A stretch of DNA of 64,000 nt from positions 48,206 to 112,205 of the forward strand of contig NZ_BLJI01000014.1 of the NCBI RefSeq assembly GCF_017312365.1. Direction: 5' to 3'. The stretch is from Chroococcus sp. FPU101 (GTDB lineage: Bacteria; Cyanobacteriota; Cyanobacteriia; Cyanobacteriales; Microcystaceae). The notes under the pieces were generated by a model. That model had not been told where the DNA came from. It was given only the letters and a program-made list of their open reading frames with translations, and ran no database searches. Made by a program: the position numbers and the translations under genes. Below, one piece after another: positions 46,778-54,778 of the stretch. Positions within the stretch are counted from its first letter, which is position 1. Each line of letters starts with the position of its first letter.

Positions 46778-46805
46778 TTGAGTATGGAAAAATCTAGGTA
46801 AGCCG
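46755..46805 (+). promoter_or_regulatory. Antiterminator 1
   Basis: CGGCTTACC (46755-46763, inside leader 1) pairs perfectly, 9 bp, with GGTAAGCCG (46797-46805). It uses CCG 46803-46805, the base of terminator 1, so the two structures exclude each other. A local hairpin TCGG(46754-46757)/CCGA(46762-46765) could prevent it when no ribosome is present. Confidence 0.75.
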
Positions 46806-46831
46806 CAGTAAATTAAGTAACTGCGGTTTTT
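46803..46831 (+). terminator. Terminator 1 of the aroF leader
   Basis: CCGCAGT (46803-46809) pairs with ACTGCGG (46820-46826), 7 bp with a ten-base loop, followed by TTTTT (46827-46831). It stands 26 bases after leader 1. Confidence 0.85.
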
Positions 46832-46861
46832 GCTTTATATACCCTTTGTTTATTAGAAATC

Positions 46862-46930
46862 ATGCTTACCTCATTGTTTTACGGATTTTATTTTTATTGG
46901 CCTAGAGCAAAGTTCTGGGTAAGTTTATGA
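46862..46930 (+). CDS. Aromatic-rich leader peptide 2
   Basis: Twenty-two codons and a TGA. After MLTS the peptide reads LFYGFYFYW, seven aromatics in eight residues (Phe-Tyr-Gly-Phe-Tyr-Phe-Tyr-Trp), then Pro-Arg-Ala-Lys-Phe-Trp and Val-Ser-Leu. In all four Phe, three Tyr and two Trp. Its stop overlaps ATGATG of a third mini-frame (46927-46974) that contains Phe-Phe and ends inside the terminator stem; that frame may be chance. AGAAA six bases upstream is a poor Shine-Dalgarno. Confidence 0.78.
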   Translation: MLTSLFYGFYFYWPRAKFWVSL

Positions 46931-46988
46931 TGCTGCCATTTTTCAATCATCACCAAACCCGGAACCCGACATAGGTTGCGGGTTTTTT
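46901..46988 (+). terminator. Attenuator 2: protector, antiterminator and terminator stems
   Basis: Three mutually exclusive stems. Protector: CCTAGA (46901-46906)/TCTGGG (46914-46919). Antiterminator: GTTCTGGGT (46912-46920)/ACCCGGAAC (46957-46965), 9 bp with one G-T. Terminator: AACCCG (46963-46968)/CGGGTT (46979-46984) followed by TTTTTT (46983-46988). A ribosome stalled on the aromatic codons covers 46901-46906 and lets the antiterminator form; one that reaches the stop covers 46912-46920 and favours the terminator. This is the trp/phe attenuation layout. Confidence 0.8.
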
Positions 46989-47030
46989 AATGTTCCACTT
47001 ACTACTTATTCATCAAAGGAAGTTTTAATC

Positions 47031-47873
47031 ATGTTCAATGCTAAACTAGCCAGTTCTACCCATCCCGAACAAACCAGCATCGTTAAACTATCATCGGATG
47101 TTGCTATTGGAGACGAGGAAATTATTATTATTGCAGGCCCCTGTACCATCGAAAATGAAGAACAGATGGAGACTGTGGCTAAAAAACTTAAACCCAGTCC
47201 CATCCAAGCAATACGCGGAGGTGCCTATAAACCTAGAACTTCTCCCTATGCGTTTCAGGGTTTAGGAGTAGAGGGACTAGAAATACTCGATAGCATTAGA
47301 CAACGTTATAAAATGCCAGTGGTTACAGAAGTAATGGGAACCGAAGACATTGAGATAGTGGCGAATCATGCTGATATGCTACAAGTAGGAAGTCGGAATA
47401 TGCAGAACTTCAACTTACTAAAAGCATTAGGACAAGTGAATAAACCGATACTCCTCAAGCGTGGTTTAGCAGCAACCCTTGAGGAGTTTGTTTTTGCCGC
47501 AGAATATATTCTCAGTCATGGAAACCCAAATGTTGTTCTCTGTGAAAGAGGAATTAGAAGCTTTGATTCTTATACTCGTAATGTACTTGATTTAGGTGCG
47601 GTTGTTGCTCTTAAACAAATTACCCATCTACCCGTTATTGTCGATCCTTCTCATGCTGCGGGAAAATGGGAACTTATTCCTAATTTAGCAAAAGCTGCGA
47701 TCGCGTGTGGGGCTGATGGACTGATTATCGAATGTCACCCCGAACCCGAAAAGTCGGTTTCTGATGCGCGACAAGCATTATCTTTAGATGCAATGGTGAA
47801 TTTAGCAGAAAACTTAGCACCCGTAGTAAATGCCGTCGGTCGTAAAATGGCAAAAACTTTATCGATGGTTTAA
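47031..47873 (+). CDS. aroF: DAHP synthase (catalytic-barrel only, AroA(beta)/KDO8PS-like type)
   Basis: 280 residues. Type I DAHP synthase of the KDO8P-synthase-like subfamily: IIIAGPCTIEN near 33, RGGAYKPRTSPYAFQGLG near 62, LLKRGLAATLEEF, CERGIRSFDSYTRNVLD, VDPSHAAGKW and ECHPEPEKS. It joins PEP and erythrose-4-phosphate, the first step to aromatic amino acids. Compared with Thermotoga DAHP synthase (338 residues) the N-terminal ferredoxin-like feedback domain is missing: the barrel begins after about 30 residues. This fits control by the tandem attenuators upstream. AAGGAAG lies eight bases before the ATG. Convergent with trpB, 188 bases between stops. Confidence 0.93.
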   Translation: MFNAKLASSTHPEQTSIVKLSSDVAIGDEEIIIIAGPCTIENEEQMETVAKKLKPSPIQAIRGGAYKPRTSPYAFQGLGVEGLEILDSIRQRYKMPVVTEVMGTEDIEIVANHADMLQVGSRNMQNFNLLKALGQVNKPILLKRGLAATLEEFVFAAEYILSHGNPNVVLCERGIRSFDSYTRNVLDLGAVVALKQITHLPVIVDPSHAAGKWELIPNLAKAAIACGADGLIIECHPEPEKSVSDARQALSLDAMVNLAENLAPVVNAVGRKMAKTLSMV

Positions 47874-47883
47874 CCAAATGTAG

Positions 47884-47902
47884 GGGTTTGGTCGCCAAAC
47901 CC
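47884..47902. repeat. Dispersed palindrome, copy 2
   Basis: GGGTTTGG (47884-47891), TCG, CCAAACCC (47895-47902). Same core as 41813-41833. No U-run follows, so it is a repeat rather than a terminator. Confidence 0.75.
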
Positions 47903-48022
47903 TTCATCTCACATAAAGAATTTTAGATTGACTTTATATTGTGTCTGTATCGAATGATACAAATATTTATAAATATAATAAAATTAAAATAAATATTGAT
48001 GTAATAATTATTTTTTTAAATC

Positions 48023-48053
48023 AGAGAGTTTGAAACATAACCCCAAACCCTCT
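48023..48053. repeat. Imperfect inverted repeat before trpB end
   Basis: AGAGAGTTTG (48023-48032) pairs with CAAACCCTCT (48044-48053), nine of ten positions. The GTTTG/CAAAC core recalls the dispersed palindrome. On the minus strand it follows trpB but no clear U-run is seen. Confidence 0.4.
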
Positions 48054-48061
48054 AAAGAAAA

Positions 48062-49306
48062 TTACAAAGACAAATTCAGATATTTAGCGACAGTGTGAAC
48101 ATCTTTATCACCGCGTCCTGAACAGTTGATGATAATACGAGGACTACCCGATAACTGAGGACAAAGAGTATCAAGATAGGCGAAAGCGTGTGAGGTTTCA
48201 AGCGCGGGGATAATACCTTCTTTTTGACAGACGCGTTGAAAAGCTGCGATCGCTTCGGCATCCGTAATACTATAATATTCAGCACGTTCACTATCTTTGA
48301 GGTAACTGTGTTCTGGCCCGACACCAGGGTAGTCTAACCCCGCACTAATAGAATGAGCTTCGACCACTTGGCCTTCAGTATCCTGTAACAAATAACTCAT
48401 CGCACCGTGTAAAACACCAGGACGACCATGTGTTAAAGTTGCCGCGTGTTTTCCAGATGCGACGCTTTCCCCTGCGGCTTCAATACCGATAATCCGTACT
48501 GAGGGATCTTTGATAAACTCATAAAATAATCCCATCGCATTAGAACCACCGCCCACACAAGCCAGTAAAATATCAGGTAAACCGCCCCATTTTTCCATAC
48601 ATTGAACACGGGTTTCTTTTCCGATAACTTGATGAAAGTCTCTCACCATCATCGGATAGGGATGGGGGCCAGCAACCGATCCTAATATATAATGAGTAGT
48701 TTCTACATTAGTTACCCAGTCCCGTATCGCTTCAGATGTCGCATCTTTAAGGGTTCCAGTTCCTGCGGCCACAGGTTGAACGGTTGCCCCTAATAAATTC
48801 ATCCGAAACACATTTAATTTTTGGCGTTCCATATCTTGAACACCCATATAAATGATGCACTCTAAACCAAAACGAGCGCAAACAGTGGCAGTGGCTACCC
48901 CATGTTGTCCCGCACCTGTTTCAGCGATGATGCGTTTTTTGCCCATGCGTTTCGCTAATAAAACTTGAGCGAGGGCATTATTAATTTTATGCGCTCCCGT
49001 ATGGTTTAAGTCTTCGCGTTTGAGATAAATTTGCGCTCCAGTACCATCGGGTCTAGCATAATGTTGAGTGAGGCGTTCAGCAAAATATAAAGGGCTAGGT
49101 CTACCCACATAATCTTTGAGTAGTTGGTTTAATTCTTCTTGAAATTCGGGATCATTTTTATATTGATTGTAAGCGGCTTCTAACTCAGCTAGAGCAGGCA
49201 TTAGGGTTTCTGGAACATACTTCCCACCATAGGGGCCAAAGCGTCCCAATTCGTCGGGAAATTGGGGAACAGATGATGTTTGTGGGGCGATCGGTGTGAT
49301 AGTCAT
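48062..49306 (-). CDS. trpB: Tryptophan synthase beta chain
   Basis: 414 residues. PLP lysine in [12 protein letters not shown] near residue 105, GAGQHG near 130, GGSNAMG near 245 and the C-terminal CSGRGDKD. It condenses indole and serine to tryptophan. No attenuator is visible in the 74 bases to the divergent SUI1 gene. trpA is not in the window, as in most cyanobacteria whose trp genes are dispersed. Confidence 0.97.
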   Translation of the reverse strand: MTITPIAPQTSSVPQFPDELGRFGPYGGKYVPETLMPALAELEAAYNQYKNDPEFQEELNQLLKDYVGRPSPLYFAERLTQHYARPDGTGAQIYLKREDLNHTGAHKINNALAQVLLAKRMGKKRIIAETGAGQHGVATATVCARFGLECIIYMGVQDMERQKLNVFRMNLLGATVQPVAAGTGTLKDATSEAIRDWVTNVETTHYILGSVAGPHPYPMMVRDFHQVIGKETRVQCMEKWGGLPDILLACVGGGSNAMGLFYEFIKDPSVRIIGIEAAGESVASGKHAATLTHGRPGVLHGAMSYLLQDTEGQVVEAHSISAGLDYPGVGPEHSYLKDSERAEYYSITDAEAIAAFQRVCQKEGIIPALETSHAFAYLDTLCPQLSGSPRIIINCSGRGDKDVHTVAKYLNLSL

Positions 49307-49380
49307 GTGATAATGGATTTAAGAATTCTCGAATAGCGCAACGTTTTATTATAAGATTACGCCTTTTCTTAAACTTTAAT

Positions 49381-49731
49381 ATGGATTCCAAACAAAAGTC
49401 ATCTCAAAAAAATAAAATTATTTATCAAGAATTTGGTAATGCTAGTAATAGTGAAGCCTTGGAACGGGCTACCCCAGAATTACCCCCACAACAGCAGAAT
49501 ATTAGAGTACAGGCTTCTCGCTCAGGACGCAAGGGGAAAACGGTAACAGTGATTACAGGTTTTCAGACTAAACCCGAAACCCTAGCACAGTTGTTGAAAC
49601 AACTTAAAAATCAATGCGGTAGTGGTGGTACAGTCAAAGATGATACTTTAGAAATACAAGGCGACCATCGTCAGAAAGCTGTACAAGTTCTCAGCGAGTT
49701 AGGGTATAAAGTTAAAATTAGTGGGGGTTAA
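49381..49731 (+). CDS. SUI1/eIF1-like translation factor (YciH family)
   Basis: 116 residues. A variable N-terminal 40 residues, then the SUI1 domain (about 42-116): RVQASRSGRKGKTVTVITGFQ, LAQLLKQLKNQCGSGGTVKD and IQGDHRQKAVQVLSELGYKVK. Bacterial YciH-type proteins influence start-codon fidelity in vitro; role in vivo unclear. Its last 14 bases overlap the convergent decayed frame at 49718. Confidence 0.93.
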   Translation: MDSKQKSSQKNKIIYQEFGNASNSEALERATPELPPQQQNIRVQASRSGRKGKTVTVITGFQTKPETLAQLLKQLKNQCGSGGTVKDDTLEIQGDHRQKAVQVLSELGYKVKISGG

Positions 49732-50031
49732 TTGAGTCAATATCATCATGTTTAATTGGAACCAATGAAGGCTCTAAATTAATAATCTCATCAATTCCTG
49801 TAGCAAAATTACCGTTAATGCGTGAGGATGGTTTTAAATAAAACCAACTGATGAGAACAGCAGTAATAACGAGTAACTGCAAGATTTCTGGAGCTATCAG
49901 ATGACCATCGATGAAAATAGAAATTAACCGATCCAAAAGTCCAACTGTCCAAGCTAAAGCACCGAGTGACCAATTACACCTTTAAAACTAAAAGACAAAC
50001 CACCAAAATTCAATAATCGATCTTTATACAT
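49718..50031 (-). pseudogene. Truncated, frameshifted paralogue of the gene at 50041
   Basis: From ATG 50031 the frame MYKDRLLNFGGL... runs into a stop, but another frame continues NWSLGALAWTVGLLDRLIS and ...LISWFYLKPS. Joined at a single missing base near 49978, the product aligns without gaps over 53 residues with the N-terminus of the next gene (FK..G.W..G ... YLKP, shared FK, Trp, Gly, Arg, YLKP). It ends after about 105 residues, against 292, so the soluble part is gone. A 72-codon open frame remains at 49718-49936. Confidence 0.65.
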
Positions 50032-50040
50032 TAGATTTAC

Positions 50041-50919
50041 CTATATTTCCTCTTTACTTTCAAGTTTTGCTGCATATAACTCAACAAACCGTTTATATAA
50101 CCACATGGTTTGATGATTAGGGTTTTGAATTGATTTGAGTAGATTTCTTTGAGATAATTTTTTCAAATAGGGTAGATCCTCATAAACTGTGAGAAAAGAT
50201 GCAAGATGCAACAGACTGGATAATAAAAACTTCGGCCATTGCAAGGTACTATAAATATTGACGAGAAAGATATGCTTATTGCTACTGATGGGAAAAGCAT
50301 TAAACAATACAATCATTCTTTTATCTTGATAGACTGGAATACTTAACTCAACGGTGTAGGGAGTGTGAAGGGTTAATTCAACTTCTACTGTCGGGGGTCG
50401 CCATATTTTCAAAATGCTAAGGGGTGAACTTAATGCAGTATTAAAAGAGAGGGAACCGCCTGTCGATGTAGAAGAATAACCATTAACATCAATCACTCTA
50501 AGATTACCAAGACTCAAGCTATGTACGGTTTCTAAATGCTTGAGATTGAGTAGATGATAGATTTGACAAATAAAAGAAAATGGCAAAATATACAGTTGTC
50601 TGATGACATGATATTTTTGGAGTTCCGCCATTCTAGTTTTAGCTTTTTGTAAATGAATGTCCCCCAAAGGAAGTACATCATCTTGTTCAAGCATATCCGA
50701 TTCTTCAATGCTTGAGTTAAATTCTATTTCGGGTTTTAGATAGATCCAACAGGTAAATAGAAAAGCGGTTGCCAGAAAATGAAAAATATTGATGACCGAT
50801 ATGTAATTCTCTGAAAATAAAGCAACACTTCTTTCAACAGTACCGAATAAGCAGGAAGGAACTCCTATCCACCAAATACCATTTTTAAACTGATCTACCG
50901 AATACTGTCTGCTTAACAT
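50041..50919 (-). CDS. Membrane protein of unknown function
   Basis: 292 residues. Two hydrophobic segments near the N-terminus (about 18-35 and 42-62), an acidic linker (EESDMLEQDDV), then a domain of about 200 residues with YHVIRQLYILPFSFICQIYHLLNLKHLE, a beta-rich GYSSTSTGGSLSFNTALSS patch and PPTVEVELTLHTPYTVELSIPV. I do not recognise a family. A partial decayed copy lies immediately downstream, so the locus has been duplicated in tandem. Confidence 0.6.
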   Translation of the reverse strand: MLSRQYSVDQFKNGIWWIGVPSCLFGTVERSVALFSENYISVINIFHFLATAFLFTCWIYLKPEIEFNSSIEESDMLEQDDVLPLGDIHLQKAKTRMAELQKYHVIRQLYILPFSFICQIYHLLNLKHLETVHSLSLGNLRVIDVNGYSSTSTGGSLSFNTALSSPLSILKIWRPPTVEVELTLHTPYTVELSIPVYQDKRMIVLFNAFPISSNKHIFLVNIYSTLQWPKFLLSSLLHLASFLTVYEDLPYLKKLSQRNLLKSIQNPNHQTMWLYKRFVELYAAKLESKEEI

Positions 50920-51237
50920 ACACTCTACACTCGCCTCTCTATCACAGGTGTTGCTTACTAACTCAATAATGTATAAAATCTTTACCCTCTGCCCTCCATC
51001 ATAAGGTATGTATTAAGAGATGTTTACATCCTCACCCAGAAAGATTGTTACAAAAGTTTGACAGAGACGAAATCTATTTAATAACCAGTCGTGTAGCTTC
51101 TAATTGATTCTTAAAATTTTTTAATACAAATATACTATTCTTGAAGGAATCAAATTTTTAGAATAATGGGTAAGTGATGGTTGTCATTTTTTTATATTCT
51201 ATGTAATAATTATTTTGTAGTTAAAAATTAAATAATT
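50920..51237. other. Intergenic region, nothing recognised
   Basis: 318 bases between divergent genes. A TTGACA at 51058-51063 could be part of a promoter, but the -10 is poor. No RNA or repeat seen. Confidence 0.45.
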
Positions 51238-52149
51238 ATGTTATTAAAATTTGACTTAGACATTCATGCCCAGTTTCAATTAGAAATCAAGGGCAATCCT
51301 GATCAAGTAGCCTTCCTTGAGCAAAAACTTTCTAATCGAGAACTTGAAATCGAACTCAGCTTAGACAGTTTAAAGAACTCTTTAAATCTTAAAAACTCTC
51401 TTCTTCAAGGAAATCTCGATGAATACGCTTTACAGAAACTTCTAAATTCCGAAGTAATTCGCAAATATACTTTACTAAAGGAAACAGCTAACTATCTCGC
51501 TCTACGGGCTGAAAAAGGAACAAATGTAGGTAGAACATTAGTACTTGTACGACCAAGAAGTGACGGTTTAGTTATTGCTTTGCCAGAAGCGGTGATCAAA
51601 CCGTTATTATTAAGACTCAGTACTATTGATTTTGATATTGTTTTGAGTAATAGTAATTGTGAGCCTGAAGATCGCGAGACGGAAGAAATCATTATTTCTA
51701 AAATTTATTGTGTTCCTTCGCTGCGAGAAGAATTCGTTCAAATAGTTCGTTATTGCCAAAAAGATATTAATATTGCTCAGCTTTTTGACTTCTTCGAGAG
51801 CCAAAAAGGATGGCGGTTCGGCACAGCACTCTTAAGCTATTATCCTTCTTCTTACTTTAAAGAAGATCAAAATTTAATCGATATTCCTCAAACAGTACCA
51901 CCTAAAAACTTTGATCTTAAGTCTGCAATAGTAGCCGCTTTAGAAAGCTGGGCATTAGAAGAGAAAGAGACAGTGGACGAGGAAGAATTAAAAGCTAAAA
52001 TTTCTCTAGTTAATTCTGCCATAATTGAGGTAGAAGAGGATATCAATTTTAAAAACTTAACAGCACTTAAATTTAAGAAACGTGAAGTTTTAGACGAATT
52101 TTTGACAGAAATTATTCCTTTACTTGAAGCTAATCTTTTAGCTAGTTGA
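51238..52149 (+). CDS. Conserved-looking hypothetical protein
   Basis: 303 residues, mainly helical, without membrane segments or signal peptide. It has a charged N-terminus (FLEQKLSNRELEIELSLDSL), a middle beta-containing part with YCVPSLREEFVQIVRYCQKD, an FESQKGWRFGTALLSYYP stretch and a C-terminal acidic helical region (WALEEKETVDEEELKAKI). I do not recognise a family. It is 41 bases before hicA on the same strand, with a small palindrome between; the relation may be chance. Confidence 0.55.
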   Translation: MLLKFDLDIHAQFQLEIKGNPDQVAFLEQKLSNRELEIELSLDSLKNSLNLKNSLLQGNLDEYALQKLLNSEVIRKYTLLKETANYLALRAEKGTNVGRTLVLVRPRSDGLVIALPEAVIKPLLLRLSTIDFDIVLSNSNCEPEDRETEEIIISKIYCVPSLREEFVQIVRYCQKDINIAQLFDFFESQKGWRFGTALLSYYPSSYFKEDQNLIDIPQTVPPKNFDLKSAIVAALESWALEEKETVDEEELKAKISLVNSAIIEVEEDINFKNLTALKFKKREVLDEFLTEIIPLLEANLLAS

Positions 52150-52157
52150 TTTTTAAA

Positions 52158-52178
52158 AAGGTGGGTAAGTCCCACCTT
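52158..52178. repeat. Small palindrome before hicA
   Basis: AAGGTGGG (52158-52165), TAAGT, CCCACCTT (52171-52178). On the minus strand a U-run follows; on the plus strand not. The same GGTGGG...CCCACC form is seen at 6489, 24244 and 52961. Confidence 0.65.
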
Positions 52179-52190
52179 ACTTACTTGATA

Positions 52191-52409
52191 ATGCCTAAAA
52201 AAATTCGAGAACTCAAACAGATGCTTCTAAAAGTCGGTTTTACGTCCCGTACAGGAAAAGGAAGTCATACAAACTGGTTTCATCCCTTGTATTCTGGAAG
52301 GATTACAATTTCTGGTAAGGATAGCTCAGACGCTAAAGAATATTTGGAAAAACAAATTTTAAAAGCAATTGAAGAAGTAGAGAGGAAAGGTAGCAATGGA
52401 CAAGCTTAA
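52191..52409 (+). CDS. hicA: HicA family toxin
   Basis: 72 residues from the ATG at 52191; a longer frame begins with TTG in the hairpin and is unlikely. A dsRBD-like fold with LLLKVGFTSRTG-like start (MLLKVGFTSRTGKGSHTNW) and the catalytic histidine in GKGSHTNW. HicA is an mRNA interferase inhibited by HicB. Its end overlaps hicB by 14 bases, toxin first, the usual order. Confidence 0.9.
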   Translation: MPKKIRELKQMLLKVGFTSRTGKGSHTNWFHPLYSGRITISGKDSSDAKEYLEKQILKAIEEVERKGSNGQA

Positions 52410-52620
52410 ATATCCAATGAATATTCAATGGTCGGAAGAAGATAATTGCTATTTGGTGGAACTACCCGACTTTCCTGGACAGCAATGGAGAACTCACGGT
52501 GATACCTATGCTGAAGCTGTAGCGAATGGGGTAGAAGTTTTGGAGTTGTTGATCAAAGATTATCAATTAGCGGGCGAAACTCTTCCTATTCCTACTGTTT
52601 TATCCTCAAAAGTGGCTTAG
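52396..52620 (+). CDS. hicB: HicB family antitoxin
   Basis: 74 residues with the degenerate RNase-H-like HicB start: IQWSEEDNCYLVELPDFPGQQWRTHGDTYAEAVANGVEVLELL. The C-terminal DNA-binding tail is absent or minimal, as in the short HicB forms of cyanobacteria, so autoregulation might need a partner. Overlaps hicA. Confidence 0.9.
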   Translation: MDKLKYPMNIQWSEEDNCYLVELPDFPGQQWRTHGDTYAEAVANGVEVLELLIKDYQLAGETLPIPTVLSSKVA

Positions 52621-52656
52621 ACTTTTGTAACTTTACTCTAGAATCTGCGGAATATA

Positions 52657-52914
52657 TTAACAATTGCTAACTAAATCAAGCTCGGTTAAGTTATATAATA
52701 AAAGCATTAATTTCTCGGATTTTACTGTTAAAAGAGCATAAGCTTGTCCTTGAGTGTCGGAGAATTCTACTTCAAATGCTTCTCCATTATTGTAGACTTC
52801 AACTACTGTACCGACTTGTCCTCGACGTAAGATTACTTCTTTATCGGTCATAAACTGATAAGTTTTTGTATCTTCTACTAAAGCAACAGTATCATGTAGT
52901 TTTGCTTGAGTCAT
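52657..52914 (-). CDS. DUF4926 protein
   Basis: 85 residues. The pattern LHDTVALVEDTKTYQF ... ILRRGQVGTVVEVYNNGEAFEVEFSDTQGQAYALLTV is DUF4926, a small beta-rich SH3-like domain, often near toxin-antitoxin genes in cyanobacteria. It converges with hicB (36 bases between stops). Function unknown; a role in a TA-like pair is possible only from context. Confidence 0.8.
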   Translation of the reverse strand: MTQAKLHDTVALVEDTKTYQFMTDKEVILRRGQVGTVVEVYNNGEAFEVEFSDTQGQAYALLTVKSEKLMLLLYNLTELDLVSNC

Positions 52915-52960
52915 ATTTATATTGATAAATTCTGTCTAAATCTTGACAATTTCATTATAA

Positions 52961-52987
52961 AAAAGGTGAGCTTTATACCCACCTTTT
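52961..52987 (-). terminator. Terminator of pgi
   Basis: AAAAGGTG (52961-52968) pairs with CACCTTTT (52980-52987); on the minus strand it is followed by T-rich DNA. It lies ten bases downstream of the pgi stop. Confidence 0.7.
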
Positions 52988-52996
52988 AATCAATAT

Positions 52997-54583
52997 TTAA
53001 ACTGCTGAGACTTTTAAACTAGCAGGTTGGCTGAAATCACCTTCTAATTTAACGCTTCGTTTGTTAGCCGATAAATGACGGACAATTTTATACACGGCTT
53101 CAACTTGATCGGACGCACCAGAACGATCGGCTAAAGTAGTAATATCTAAAGGTTGTCCTGCACTCTTGATTGTTTCTACTACTTTATTTTGTAATTCTAG
53201 GATCGATGCTGCTGCTTTTTTCCCAGCTTCTACACCAGGTTGATGATAAGCGTTAATATTGACTAAACAAGCATATAAACTGACAGTACGCTCATACAAG
53301 GCAATTAAAGCACCAATCGTAACCGCGTTAACTTGGGGAATAGTTATCGTCACCGAGTCCCGATGATTTTCATACAAAGCTTGACGAGTTCCCTGTATTA
53401 ACCCTGATAAATAGTCGCCAGATGTCACACCCGGTTCAACTTCTAAAGAGGTTCCCTGACGATCTTCTAATACTTCGACAAATGTAACAAAGAAATTGGG
53501 TACACCTTCTCGAAGTTGTTGCACATAAGCGTGTTGATCAGTAGAACCTTTGTTCCCATAAACGGCAATTCCCTGATACACAGTATTACCATTTAAATCT
53601 TTTTCTTTCCCTAAAGATTCCATGATTAACTGTTGTAGATAGCGACTAAACAGCAACAGGCTATCTTTATAAGGCAGCATCACCATGTCTTTTTCGCCTT
53701 TGCCATTCCCAGAATAGTACCAACTCATCGCCAGTAAGACAGCAGGGTTAGTCTTGAGATCACGAATACGGGTGGCTTCATCCATGATTTTCGCACCTTC
53801 TAACATCCCGTGAATGTCTACACCCTGTAAAGCGGCGGGTAATAAGCCGACTGCAGAGAGTACAGATGTTCTACCTCCCACCCAGTCAAACATCGGGAAA
53901 ATGGCTAACCAACCCCCAGACTTAGCAACATCGTACATTTTACTACCTGGCATGGTAATAGCTACGGCGTGTTGAGCAAAGTCTAAACCTTTATTTTCAT
54001 AGGCTGCTTTGACTTCTAGCATTCCGTTACGCGCTTCGGGAGTACCACCTGATTTACTAATGACGATGACAAGGGTACTTTTAAGACGATCTTTCAAACG
54101 AGACAAAACACGATCAATTCCTGCAGGGTCGGTATTGTCGATAAAATGGATGTTCATTGGGGCAGTATCGGGCGATAGAGCCTCGACAACAAACTGCGGC
54201 CCCAAAGCAGACCCCCCGATCCCAACTGAGAGGATATCGGTAAATTTAAAGGCTTGTGGGGGTTTGATCGCTCCAGTATGAACTTTTTGAACAAAAGTAT
54301 CGATATCTTTTAGAGTGTCGATGATTTCGTTTTTAATCTCTTCTGTGGGTGCAATGTCTGGGTTTCGTAGCCAGTAATGCCCTACCATGCGCTCCTCGTC
54401 AGGGTTTGCGATCGCACCATCTTCTAGTGCTTGAATACTGTCAAATGCTTTCTCAAATTTGGGTTTTAGGGTTTCGCTTAGGCTATTATCAAACCGCATC
54501 CGACTGATATCAAGGTACATTCCGAGTCCTTCATGGTAATAAAGCCAATCTTGATATCTTTGCCAAAGTTGTAAATTGTCCAT
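52997..54583 (-). CDS. pgi: Glucose-6-phosphate isomerase
   Basis: 528 residues. SIS-type isomerase: [16 protein letters not shown] near 120, [12 protein letters not shown] near 178, with the catalytic Glu in [14 protein letters not shown] and the His in [11 protein letters not shown]. The catalytic Lys region near the C-terminus is present. Interconverts glucose-6-phosphate and fructose-6-phosphate in glycolysis and the oxidative pentose phosphate cycle. Monocistronic with a terminator behind. Confidence 0.97.
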   Translation of the reverse strand: MDNLQLWQRYQDWLYYHEGLGMYLDISRMRFDNSLSETLKPKFEKAFDSIQALEDGAIANPDEERMVGHYWLRNPDIAPTEEIKNEIIDTLKDIDTFVQKVHTGAIKPPQAFKFTDILSVGIGGSALGPQFVVEALSPDTAPMNIHFIDNTDPAGIDRVLSRLKDRLKSTLVIVISKSGGTPEARNGMLEVKAAYENKGLDFAQHAVAITMPGSKMYDVAKSGGWLAIFPMFDWVGGRTSVLSAVGLLPAALQGVDIHGMLEGAKIMDEATRIRDLKTNPAVLLAMSWYYSGNGKGEKDMVMLPYKDSLLLFSRYLQQLIMESLGKEKDLNGNTVYQGIAVYGNKGSTDQHAYVQQLREGVPNFFVTFVEVLEDRQGTSLEVEPGVTSGDYLSGLIQGTRQALYENHRDSVTITIPQVNAVTIGALIALYERTVSLYACLVNINAYHQPGVEAGKKAAASILELQNKVVETIKSAGQPLDITTLADRSGASDQVEAVYKIVRHLSANKRSVKLEGDFSQPASLKVSAV

Positions 54584-54778
54584 AACAATAATTTACTTTT
54601 TAATGTGTTAACGATGAAAGGATTTCTGAGCCAAGAGGGACTTTACAGCGTCAGAATAGCTATCGTTCTAAGCCACCCTCACTACTTATTAATGATATAG
54701 ACAGAAGACTGATTTAGTTCATTTTATTGAGTTTGAGTTAAAATTTAATTAGAAAATCATCTAAAAAAATCTTAAAAA

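Noticed and set aside
49307..49380. Attenuator before trpB
   Set aside because: The gap of 74 bases to the divergent SUI1 gene holds no leader frame or hairpin with U-run.
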